Shown here in pieces: positions 11,816 to 23,000 of a stretch of DNA of 30,415 nt. The DNA is from Sphaeroforma arctica JP610. Lineage: Eukaryota; Opisthokonta; Ichthyosporea; Ichthyophonida. Under the pieces are notes generated by a model that was not told the origin of the DNA, ran no database searches, and saw only the letters and a list, made by a program, of their open reading frames with translations. A program made the translations under genes and the position numbers. Where the stretch lies: positions 47,304-77,718 of the forward strand of contig NW_014040412.1 in assembly GCF_001186125.1 (NCBI RefSeq). Direction: 5' to 3'. Position 1 is the first letter of the stretch. Every line of letters begins with the position of its first letter.

Positions 11816-12689
11816 ACTATAGGGCCGGCTGGCGGCTGGGTGAAAGAAATGAGGTTTTGACTTTTAGTGGGCTACTGGACTTCTGCCTTCTTGGGCAAAC
11901 CGTCAAAGTCAGTATGCGTGTTTTTTTTGTTTTTTTACAATACGATTTGTTTTTAAAGTGTCTCAAGAGTGAAGAAGGCTACATACGATTTATATGTACA
12001 TTCAGATACATATTTAATTTTTTTTTCCAAAATACCAATAAACGACGATTAAACATTTACGATAATATTTGCCATTTACGATAATTGTCTACTAGATACG
12101 AAGGTCTGAGGTTATACGACTATACAGTATGTCGTAAACATACATTTATTTTTTAATTATTATATATCCGTAAAATTGTAAAACCTCAACAAGAAAATAA
12201 ATACAAAAATGTCAATCTTTTAAAAAAAAATATATAAAATTTAAAAAACACAGGATAAAAATTAGTATCTAAGATAATGTTGTTGTTGATTTTTTGAATG
12301 AAAATTACATCTGAAAGAACAGAACAGGCAAAAGAAAAGCCAGTCCAGCCGTTTCTAACGCTGCACTAACATTAATTTATTTGATTGGTGCATGAAAGAG
12401 GAATTCCTTTCACGAGGTACTCTTTTTCGAGTATTTTGCTTTCACGTGTAGGAATCCGAGCCCCTGCGGGCCGATGCTCACAAAAACAATAATATTTCAT
12501 TGGTTTATGTGATCCAGGAGATATTTATATCTTAAAACACTGAAAACAGCAGGGGGCGGGCCGATAGGGGATTAAATTAGTTCCGGTTTTTATTAAAAAA
12601 AATAACCTTTTTGGGTCGAGTTTATTGGCATCTGTTTGTACTAGTTTTAGGCTTGCAGACGTTGCAGCCGCAGAACCACCCCCACCCCT

Positions 12690-12935
12690 TGCTCTCTCCC
12701 GGGCTGCCAGGGGCCCATTCCCAGACCCCCAGACCCCAGTCCCCCACTCTGCAGACTGAATGAAGTCCCGTACTCCTTGTGTCCGCTGTCTGGAGAGTCT
12801 CTACAGCACTCGCCCCGCTTGTTCCCACTTACCACTTGTAGCTGGCACTCCCCAGTGACGCCACACAGCGTCCAACTGTCCCAGAGTCTGCCGGAGTTCT
12901 GCAGAGTGACTGTGTATTCAGTAGAATGTAGACTC
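12690..12935. repeat. GC-richer patch with GAGTC words
   Basis: CCCAGACCCC repeats are followed by GGAGAGTCTC and CCAGAGTCTG words. This is a looser member of the same patch family, just upstream of the MLX-like gene. Confidence 0.4.
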
Positions 12936-13214
12936 GTTCGATAGTTTGAGGGAATTTCATCATCGAATTATAGAAATTCTCTTTTTTTTCTTTCTTTCGG
13001 CTCTTTCATAAATATATATATTCAGAACTATGTTCAAAACGTATCACTTCCAAACACTAAAGAAGCAATAGAAATCTAAAGTTAACTTCCAAATAAATTC
13101 TGAAAATAGTGACTACTATAATTGTATCTGAGCTTTACATATCAAGCAGATTAAGTCATACACACAAATTGCATCAAATCAGTTAGCTAGGTATCATAAA
13201 GCTTCAATCTATCA

Positions 13215-14645
13215 ATGATGCTTACCGGCGGTGATGCTTTGCTGTACAATCCCGCTCTGAATACTATGAATTTCGAGGATATGGAATTTGGGAACTATCT
13301 GGACCCCCTTAGGTTTTTTGGAGGCGCAGACATCTCACTTAGTCTATTAGGTAACGATGCCAGCTCAACAGATAGTGGCTCAGACGATGTTGCGAATTCA
13401 CCGGATATGACGGATGCTTCTTGGCCCTTACCTGATACACTAGGACAAGATGTAGCTTCATCAATGGCGCAGTCCATACCTACGGTCCCAGATGGAAGCT
13501 TTGATGTGGAACGTTCAAGCTTTTCGACCGATAGGTCAAGCTTCGCGACCGACAGATCAAGCTTTGCTAGTATGTTCAATATGGATCAGTCACAGGTGGA
13601 CAACGCAATGGCGATGCAACTTCCCTCGCAAGCGCTTCTGGCAGCACAGATGCACATGCAATTGCAGGCACAAGTACAGGCACAGGCCAATTTACACGCG
13701 CAGCTTTTGGCGAGCCAACAGTCGCAGGCCCGACTACAAAGCCAATCACAACACCCGCTCCAAATCCCAGCGGTCAAGAGTGAACCTGTTGCGGATGCTA
13801 GCGTAGCTCAGTCACCAATTCTCAATTCTTCTCCAGTTCCGGTGGCAGCTGCCAACATGGGAATCGACAAGCCTGTTGGTGTGCTTGCATCGAAGAGTGC
13901 TAATTCGATGAACACAACGCCGCTGGTATTATCTGTTTCCAGCCCTATTACGACTGAATCCGAATGCGTTGATGCAGAAGATGCTGCTCGGCGGCGACGT
14001 GCTCATTTGGCGTCAGAGAAGAAGCGAAGGCACAATCTCAAGGATGCTTTTGACGAGCTCAAGCAGACTATACCACAATGTCGAAACTTCCCACAAAGTA
14101 AGAGTAGTAAAGAGAGTGTTCTGAGGAAAGCCGTAGATTATATTAGTTACTTAGTGAGACAACGTGCACAGATGACAGCCGAGATTCAAGCGTTGCGAGC
14201 ACAGGTTAAAGATATGGGTGGAGAACCTTCTGGGGTACCGACTGTGAAGCAAGAGGTGACGACAGATTACTCCACCAGTTTTCCGCCTGGTACGAAGACC
14301 ATTATACTTCTGGGCCTTCTGGACGCATTTGTAGAGGAGTTCGACAAGGTTGTCTCAGTTTCGAGTACGGAAGAATTGTCGACCACCATCTTCAGTTTCT
14401 TCGAGACTTATTGCCAACCAGCAGCAATGCAGAATGTCATTATAAGCTCCTTGAAGAGTGTGGCCGTTAATTTCAATCCAACGACAGACGGTGCTTCTTG
14501 TCGCATCCGGAAATGGATGGATTCCCTCAATGGGTGTGATGTGTCAGCTTTCGATGAGAATGTATCGTCACGTTTAAGATCCGTGCTCGCGTCGGTATAT
14601 ACACACTATAGTTCCAAAATACCACCAATTCTTCTGGCCGCCTGA
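13215..14645 (+). CDS. MLX: MLX-like bHLH-leucine-zipper transcription factor
   Basis: Single-exon gene, 476 aa. Residues about 258-315 form a bHLH whose basic region has the class B signature H264, E268, R272 (HxxxExxxR), expected to bind CACGTG E-boxes. A leucine-zipper helix follows (about 313-335). Residues about 360-420 match the dimerisation and cytoplasmic retention domain of the MLX/Mondo family (LLDAFVEEF, SVSSTEELSTTIFSF, ETYCQPAAM), closest in my reading to animal MLX. In animals MLX pairs with Mondo or MAD proteins to control metabolic genes. The N-terminal 250 residues are unlike short animal MLX: acidic, then a 21-base tandem repeat encoding RSSFxTD (residues 100-119), then a Gln/Ala/Met-rich helix-prone stretch (about 135-182). 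The Mondo glucose-sensing region is absent. VKSE (187-190) and VKQE (344-347) fit sumoylation sites. The stop is TGA; a GTAAGT at 14683 could open a 3' UTR intron. Assignment as MLX rather than a shortened Mondo is inference. Confidence 0.9.
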   Translation: MMLTGGDALLYNPALNTMNFEDMEFGNYLDPLRFFGGADISLSLLGNDASSTDSGSDDVANSPDMTDASWPLPDTLGQDVASSMAQSIPTVPDGSFDVERSSFSTDRSSFATDRSSFASMFNMDQSQVDNAMAMQLPSQALLAAQMHMQLQAQVQAQANLHAQLLASQQSQARLQSQSQHPLQIPAVKSEPVADASVAQSPILNSSPVPVAAANMGIDKPVGVLASKSANSMNTTPLVLSVSSPITTESECVDAEDAARRRRAHLASEKKRRHNLKDAFDELKQTIPQCRNFPQSKSSKESVLRKAVDYISYLVRQRAQMTAEIQALRAQVKDMGGEPSGVPTVKQEVTTDYSTSFPPGTKTIILLGLLDAFVEEFDKVVSVSSTEELSTTIFSFFETYCQPAAMQNVIISSLKSVAVNFNPTTDGASCRIRKWMDSLNGCDVSAFDENVSSRLRSVLASVYTHYSSKIPPILLAA

Positions 14646-15110
14646 ACCCAGGGAGAAAGAAAGTGCCACAATATTCAGTGTGGTAAGTATCACTTTTAGA
14701 TTTTAATCGCCATCTCCTGCCGATGATACCGTGTTTCGGTGCGAGTTTTCCTGGTAAACCTGTGCCTGGCACTATCTCAGACGCTTTTTATACACCCATG
14801 TGAGTGTGATATACTTAGCAGTCTGGTTGTCAGAGTTCTTCCCATTAGACTCGATTCACTCAAGGTCAACTACTCTATACGACTATACCTCTGGATACAC
14901 AAGAGTATCCTAAGCTTTTACGAGTCTGTCGTGGGAACCGGCCGAGTTCTCCCCTATTAGAGAGGGGGGAATATAATTTCTGAGCCAATGGATTAATGAG
15001 CAAGACCCCAGGGTGGAGGGCACGTAGTATCAACGATTATCTGGTTGATTTCGAAAAGGAAACAATGAATGACAAGTACTTGATTTTAACTAGTAGCGAT
15101 TGTCGTAAAA

Positions 15111-15116
15111 AATAAA
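15111..15116 (+). terminator. possible polyadenylation signal of the MLX-like gene
   Basis: AATAAA lies about 465 bases after the stop codon. It is a plausible position, with no further support. Confidence 0.3.
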
Positions 15117-15435
15117 TTGCACTAACTGTGGAACATAAACTGCTGGTTTAAGGTTTTGTTTCGTTTCTATTGGTGCTATGTACTCGGACTATTTAAAACA
15201 GCATTCATCCTGCGCAATGTATTCAGAATGTTTGTGAGCTAAAGGTCCCTACAAATACTTCATTGCATATATCTTACATACACACGAGCATACTATATTT
15301 TACATATCTGTAGACCCGCAAAGCATCCATGTCCCCTCCCCCGGTATAATATAAAATATCATTGTATGGGTAAATATTTGTTTAGGGTTTTTGACATAAA
15401 TTTCGTGTGAAGATAGCTCATAGTGCAATAGCCCT

Positions 15436-15490
15436 CAAAGGCTCAAACTCAAAGGCTCAAACTCAAAGGCTCAAACTCAAAGGCTCAAAA
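15436..15490. repeat. 14-base tandem repeat, about four copies
   Basis: The unit AAAGGCTCAAACTC is repeated almost perfectly about four times. Confidence 0.9.
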
Positions 15491-16944
15491 CCTGAAAGCA
15501 AAAGCGTTCTTCTAAAAATTGAACAGAACAATAAAACACTGCTGGGTCGCCGCGGAGACTGAAAGCCTATAATCGTAGGGATATTTTATTTGCTCATATT
15601 CTTCCACACTATCACAAATACATACTAAATTCTGGAGGGCGGGACTCTGTTGGGGTCTACAAATGGGTCAAATAGCGTCACGGACGTTCTTGGCGACACA
15701 AAATATCGGTGATAATGTCGACAGGGAAAAGCTTATCTACGCTTTCAGCAAATGATTTTTTTTTAAAACATATTAATTAAACTTTTGAGTTTGAGTTTGG
15801 AAGTTTGGATTTTGGAGTCTAAATATTGGAGATAATATGTTTTTAGAAACAGAAACGAAAAAGATATATACACTATGTACAGAGACTTTTAGAGTGACTT
15901 GCATATCCTGTAAAGGGGACTTTTTGGGGCCGAATATTTTTTGGGGTTTGAGAAATTTGTACCCTTCCAATACAAATTTGATAACATGGTGCCACAAGAC
16001 CAGGTGTTTTGGCGTTGAATTCGACTTCTTTTTTTAAAAGTTGAAACCTAAATCCAATCTATAAAAAAAATGAGTATGTAAAATAGAAATTTAGAATCAG
16101 CCATAGCCTAGAGTAAGCCTACTCTAGTATCTAGAACCTAGATGTTATTTCTTAGGAGAGGCTATGAATCTGAATCAGCTCTATTTAAATTTCAGGAGAA
16201 TCGGTTGGTTGATTCTCGCGGAGAGATAAGATTTGTACCCCTGGGCGTGGCTGCCCTGGCAGTGTAGACCCGTACCACTGTTGCCACTGTAGCAGTACAT
16301 AAAAATACAAATGGGGGGTTTTTTTAAATACTGAATATTTACATCATCAATACAACGTAAAAATAATAAATATACCGGTAGAGCTTTTAAAATCGGCTTT
16401 TGTTTAATAAAAAAAGAGAGGTAAATACAAATCATATTGTCTGGAAGAACCAACCATCCGAAATTATATATATATATATATATATATTTTAGAAACAAGC
16501 ACTATCGATTTTTTCATAGAGTGCGTTCTATTTTTAAAATACATACTAATATAAAAAGGTTAACCCCCGATTCCGAGTGCATTAGTTTTTTTATATATTA
16601 AATTCGGGCTAACTACATTATTTACATAAAGGCGAATACCCAATATAAAAAAAATGCATATTGGGCTAAATACATATGTATAAAATACTTATTAAAATCA
16701 TTTTCATTTTTTTTTATAGTGTTCGCGGTGAAGTCTATTTATGAGTCACTGACTCATTGTTGATATTTAAAAATATATATATATTCATTTTAGAAAAACC
16801 ATAGCCTTTAAAAAAAGTCTTCTGAATTGTAAAACCTATTTATAGTAATAACAACAAAACCATTCTCCTAGTTAAATAAAAACATTAGACTAGTATGTAT
16901 GACTCATATTTTAAATATAGTCATGTTATCTGTCAGCTCTCTTC

Positions 16945-16991
16945 GACTCTCTCTCTGAGAGAGAGAGTCTCTAAATACTAAATATTTAGAG
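16945..16991. repeat. adjacent perfect hairpins
   Basis: Hairpin 1 (16945-16969) is GACTCTCTCTC, loop TGA, GAGAGAGAGTC: an 11-bp stem with a 3-nt loop. Hairpin 2 (16969-16991) is CTCTAAATA, a 5-nt loop, TATTTAGAG. The first has the same architecture as 2203-2227. Confidence 0.8.
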
Positions 16992-17089
16992 AGAGTTACA
17001 CTACTTTTAAAAAATACACAATCCACACTACCGCAACCGGCCTACCGCTGTAGTGCCAGTCCGCCATACTAACCACAGCCTCACAGAGT

Positions 17090-17405
17090 TATAGTGTGAG
17101 GCTCACAGAGTCACAGTCAGTCAATCAACCACACACTTGGGTCTCAAGAGTCCCAGACTCTCACAGTGACACAAGAGTCACAGACAGTCAGACACAGTCT
17201 CACAGACTGTGTCCACAGTCACACAAAAGTTACACACAACTTCAAGTTCAGATACACATATTTATTACTTCACACTTCACACTTCACACTTCACAGAAGT
17301 TCACACAACAAGAGAAGTTCACGCACTTCAAAGTAAAATATTGACAGTCACAGTCTCACGAGACACAGACTCACAGTCTGTCACAGACACAGCCTCACAC
17401 AGGGC
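17090..17405. repeat. CACAGTC/GAGTC-rich patch
   Basis: Dense CACAGTCACAG, AAGAGTCCCAGACTC and TCACACTTCACACT words, the last in a short tandem run at about 17270-17296. It resembles the other GAGTC/GACTC patches but is mixed with CACA repeats. Confidence 0.55.
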
Positions 17406-17924
17406 ATACTTTTCTTATAAAAGCTGAAGCCTGAAAGTCTGATACCGCCCAAAAGGGCGATGTTTAAAATCATTTTGTTATACAAGTGGGATACAATCTA
17501 CCACCCTCAATCATACATATTTTGCCAATCAGAAAACGTCTATTTTAAAAATATGCTCCATATTTTGTAATCTACTGCCACAAAAAAATGTAGTTCTTAT
17601 TTTTGTATTTTAATTTTTATATTTTTTACTGTTCCGGTTCCGTTCACATCGCTGGCGCCTGGCGGGCGGCGGCTGCTGTATTTTTTTAAATAAAATTGAG
17701 TGAACAACTATTGCATTGTTGTGCACAATATTTTATTAAAATACAATTTCCAAACATAAAATTTTGTTTACCTGCTGTTATTGAGTTCGTTCTTGAATAC
17801 CGAAACAGTGATACTCCTGTGTGAATCGACAGTTAGGAACAACCCTAAAATACTATAACAGCAGAAAAGCATACTTGCTGCCCTACTAGAGTAGTGTAGA
17901 GTTCTGCTACCAAGTGGCGGCAAC

Positions 17925-19993
17925 ATGGCGACCGAGCACGACGAAGATGTGGAGGTCAGGGTGTCTGACGCGGATAGCGACGCGCATGAGAAAGCAGAGG
18001 TATATATATATATATACAATCAAGTATATTTGATCTAGGCAGTATATAGCTTTACTGTGAATAATAGCGGTAGGACCGAAACCCCTTTGAATTAGATAGC
18101 ACAGTTCTAAAGGTTGGCGAGGTTTACAAGAACAGTCAGAAGGTTTTGGTCTGTGGCACAGTTATTTGAAGCAAATTGTCAAGCACAAAAGTACAAAGCA
18201 CAGTTATTTGCAGCAATTTTGTTACGCGCACATGCACAAAGCACAGTTATTTGAAGGGTTGGCGATCTTTAACTCTCTCCGAACATATAATCAGCCTAAT
18301 AAGTAACTCCTTAGTCCAGTATCTGCTCCTCTTGGAGGTTATGTGTGCCGGTATATTGGTATTACTCGGTCTCGTGGGTAGTTATGCTTACTCGTGAACG
18401 TTAAAGTTCAAAATGTATTGGAAACCAGGTATAATGGATTCGCTATGCTGTAAAATATATTCGCTCTCGGCTATATTCACTGCAATACTGTTTAGAATTG
18501 TTTGGAGAAGTATAGTTTCAGAATTGTGGCATTAGGCGGTATTTGCCAAACTGTCTGTAGCGGAAGACAACTGAGTGATTCGGCATCCGACACAATAGAC
18601 ATACGATCAAACATATGCACAAATAAATACATAGTAGTTTTTCGTGCGTGGTATAAGTATGTGTGTGTGTGCGTGTGTGATTTCTTGTGTGTGTGCACGT
18701 AAGTGTGCGTGTATGTGTTTGTATTCAAATTATTTTATATACATATTTATATGTATAATTTATATATATATGTGTGTGTGTGTCAATGTGTGTGTGTTTG
18801 TGTGTGTACGTATATATATAATATGTTCATACATATATATATATATAATATGTTCATACATATACATATATATATATATATACAATATATTATTTATATN
18901 NNNNNNNNNNNNNNNNNNNTAGCTATATGAAATTTATAAATTCAACTGTCTATTTCTTTGGTCTATAAGTATTTTAAACTCATATTCACACACATGCATA
19001 CCTACGTATTTATCAATCTATATATATATATGTGTGTGTGTGCATACGTTCATGAGCGTAAGTTATAGGCAGTCGCGCATACTATTGCATATATTAATAT
19101 GAGTGTGATGGTCCACTGTGTGTGTGTATGTATGCATACGTCCATACGCATAACTACAGGCAGTCGTACATACTATAGCATCTCTTAGTATGAGTGTGAT
19201 AGTCTGCCTGCTCATTTATCGTACATGTCACATACATGCATACGTTTATTCATGGGAAGCTCGTGCGAGCATCCGCGGCTTCTTATACCAAGCGCGTGTT
19301 CTTGTACATGCATATGGTGTCATATGTTGTCATATGGTATCATATGGCATACCCCTTGTACACGGGTGTACGTTCTCATCTCCGTATGCCTCACGCAAAT
19401 ACACTACTATGTTCTCAGGCGCCAAAACCCCACTTCCAAATATGACACTTACCTACACAGGCGGCGAGCGACAACGGCACCGAAGCCCTAAAAGGGGACC
19501 AGGACAGTCTGGACGTGGAAGCCCCAAGCAAACCACAAGGTATTGCACCCCATTCTGTCCCAGTGTGGTGCTCATAGGTTTTTGATACAGTTATATATCT
19601 GGGCGAATAAACGCCCACACGCAGTTGGGTGTCAGTGTTTCTGGGCTGGCTTGTGTGGAGTATTGCTATTGGTAGATTATTGAACCCATTGCCTGGTAAC
19701 TATGGTGGCTTCGGCGTGTTGATATAAAGCATTGATACTCTGATAAGCAGTTATATATATATATGTATATATATATATTGCCATATCTATTTACACAATT
19801 AACCTATCGTCTATGTTTTATCTCTGTTAGCTTCAGCTTCTGAGGATGACCGTGATACGTACGAGAGCTGCGGTGGCACCAGCGACGACAGTCTCACAGG
19901 CAACGCACAAAAGAAGAAGCGCAAAAAGAAAAGCAAGCTAGGGCTTGATGGCACGGTCACGGGTGGGTCAGTCGTTGTTAGTACACACTGTAT

Positions 19994-20024
<31 letters not shown>

Positions 20025-23000
20025 CTATACGATTCACACTCTACAACCACAAGACGTACACCACTCACACTGACGTATTAACACACACCGAATGGTCTGC
20101 GTGTACTGGAATGAATCAGAATCAATATGGACTATGCTACTATATGCACTGTGCTATTATAGGCACTATGCTAATATATGCACTATGCTACTATATGGAC
20201 TGTGCTACTATATGCACTGTGCTACTATATGCACTATGCTACTATATGGACTGTGCTACTATATGCACTATGCTACTATATGCACTGTGCTACTATATGC
20301 ACTGTGCTACTATATGCACTATGCTACTATATGCACTGTGCTACTATCCAAGCGAATCTGCCGTTCCTGAGTCAAGCAGTTACACTACCAATGCATACGT
20401 GTACTGTACTACATTCCAACATGCCAAGCGGTACTATTCAACCGAATTTTCAGTGTCGAAGTCCAACTAGATATACTACCAATTTCGGATTTAGGGATTG
20501 GAAAGTCTCCACAGATTGACGCAATTGCGCTACTCAATCCTCTTTTTCTTCAGAACCCGAAGAGGACATTGTCCCGATTTCGGGATCAGAGCCCCAAACA
20601 CCGGACACCGCAGGCGATGCCAATTCCAAACAGAATGGAGATACGTCAAAAATCGCACGCGACACCAACGCTGAATTAAGCGCCAAGAAAAGCGGGACGG
20701 ATACCGGTACCACAGACGGCGCGGACGGGGAGAAGGAGCGCAAACACCGCCACCATCGCACACACACGTACTCGCGCGAAACATCTCATAATGCAGACGC
20801 AGCAGAGACTAACCAGTTTGTGGATGAGGACGATAAGGCTCGCGCGAAGAGAGAGCGTAAGGAAGCCAGAAAGGCCCTCAAGGTGTGTGTTCCGGATGGT
20901 TTGGATGGTTAGTGTGTGTGTAGACAGAGTTGTTTGGATAGGTTAGTGTGTGTGTGAACAGAGTTGTTTGGATAGGTTAGTATGTGTATGAACAGAGTTG
21001 TTGGGATAGGTTAGTATGTGTATAAACAGTTGTTTGGATAGGTTAGTACGTGTTTAAACAGAACTGCTTGGATAGGTTAGTACGTGTATAAACAGAATTG
21101 CTTGGATAGGTTAATATGTGTATAAACAGACTTGCTTGGATAGGTTAGTATGTTTATAAACAGATTTTCTTGGATAGGTTAGTATGTGTATAAACAGAAT
21201 TGCTTGGATAGGTTAGTATGTGTATAAACAGAATTGTTTAGATAGGTGAGTATGTATGTGTCGAACAGAATTGTATAGACAGGTTGCTATGGGTATAATA
21301 TGTCTGGGTGTAAGGATGATTGTATAGATAGGCTACTATGGGTATAATATGTCTGGGTGTATGGATGATAGTTAAGGTAGGCTACTATGGGTATAATATG
21401 TACGGATGTTTGTGTGCACGCGTGTGTGTGTGTGTGTGTTATGTGGGTTTTCCGTTTCGGCATACCGCTGTGTGTATAGGATTGTTGCTCACGGCCTGCT
21501 TCGTATCACGAGTGAAAGAGAGAAAAGGCTTTTTCAAAAATCAAAAATACAAAAAAGGCGATAAGGAATACGATCAATGCGAGCGCACGAAAGCGGAAAA
21601 GGCACTCATATACCTATAAGTTGTATATATATATATATATGCGTGTGTCTGTGTCTGTGCGTGTGTTTATTTGACTGTAACCCTAGGTCCTATGCCCCGT
21701 CATACAACTTTTGTATAACTACAGGGACACTTGTCCTGCATTCACTGTACATCTTTGGTGTATCGTAGGAATGACTTCGGAAGATCCGGTATTTCTCGTG
21801 AATTCGGCTTACACTACAAGGAACCCTATAGCCTATGTTCATTTTACGTCCTGATTATATTGTAGGTATTACTGTTCTATGTACATCACACACCTTGTCT
21901 ATGTATTTACAATACAACAACAACTGTCTTGTATACATCACTGTGTTATACACATCACACACCTTGTCTATGTATTTACAATACAACAACAACTGTCTTG
22001 TATACATCACACACCTTGTCTATATTCCTCACAATACAACAACTGTCTTGTTACATCACTGTGTTATATACATCACACACCTTGTCTATATACCTCACAA
22101 TACAACAACAACTGTATCTATAGAGTCTTATATACATCACACATCTTGTCTATATACATCACACACCTTGTCTATATACTTCAGGAACAACTCAGGAAGG
22201 AACGGAAGGTGGAGAAGGAGATAGAAGAAGCAGCCAGATTAAAACGTGAAGCCGAAGAACGCGCACGCATAGAAGCCCAACGCATAGCCGAAGAGAAACG
22301 ACGCAAGCTAGAGCACCATCAGAAGATGAAGGCCGCCAAGCTGGTATGTGGTTGTATTTGTATTTATTTATATATATATGTGTGTGTGAGTGTGTGTGTG
22401 TGTATCTTCAGCATCCCTTTATTTCCTATTGTAGACCCGAGAGAGAAACTAGCGACAAATATCTGGAACGAATGCGGACTAGATCGAATATGATCATTCA
22501 TACATGTTCACCCGTACACATTCTTTCCCAGACTATCAATACGCATTATGTATATATATCCGTTCACACGTACTCCTTAACAGGCCAAGAGAGACGCCCA
22601 CGTGAAGTACCTGGAACGGATGCTGACTGAATTACAGACCCGATTGGCGAACGCACGACTCGATTTGGAGCGAGTGCAAGATATTGACACGGATGACAGC
22701 CTGTCTGACACCTCCATTGACACTGACACTGACACCCCCTCGGACTCGGACTCAGACTCATATGGCTCATCTCGCAAGAAGAAAGTGTGTTTGTGAGGTT
22801 GTGATCAGATAGTATATATCTGGGTATATACATTGTGTGTGTGGATGTATATGTGTGTGTATGTATGTATATATGTATATATATATATATATGTATGTAC
22901 GTAAATATATATGTGTATATATATATATATATAAAATATATACGTATGTATGCGCGTGTATGTGTGTGTGTCACCATGTATTGATATATATGTATCTATA

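Larger units (their letters stand above)
9020..13214. other. non-coding region between the zinc-finger and MLX-like genes
   Basis: Only short open frames without family resemblance are present. The region contains a 112-base duplication, several GAGTC/GACTC patches (listed separately) and AT-rich stretches (about 10200-10680 and 11880-12600). Three CACGTG words occur, at 10339, 11179 and 12443. A TATA-like run lies near 13009-13020, about 200 bases before the MLX-like ATG. The 3' UTR of the zinc-finger gene and the 5' UTR of the MLX-like gene must lie at the two ends. Confidence 0.6.
14646..17924. other. non-coding region between the MLX-like and PDZ genes
   Basis: Short open frames only, none with recognisable domains. 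It contains the probable MLX-like 3' UTR (to about 15120), a 14-base tandem repeat, a TA microsatellite (about 16466-16488), a twin hairpin (16945-16991) and a repeat patch (17090-17405). About 15500-16900 is AT-rich with frequent A and T runs, and I see nothing specific in it. The PDZ gene promoter should lie in the last few hundred bases; no clear TATA box is seen. Confidence 0.6.

Noticed and set aside
20092-20519. Three overlapping plus-strand frames rich in Cys, Tyr and His
   Set aside because: All three are readings of the 17-base minisatellite.
21338-21619. Frame with a lysine-rich end (KNQKYKKGDKEYDQ) in intron 4
   Set aside because: The nearest acceptor (GTGTATAG at about 21479) does not give the phase needed after exon 4, and the left part is TG repeat translation.
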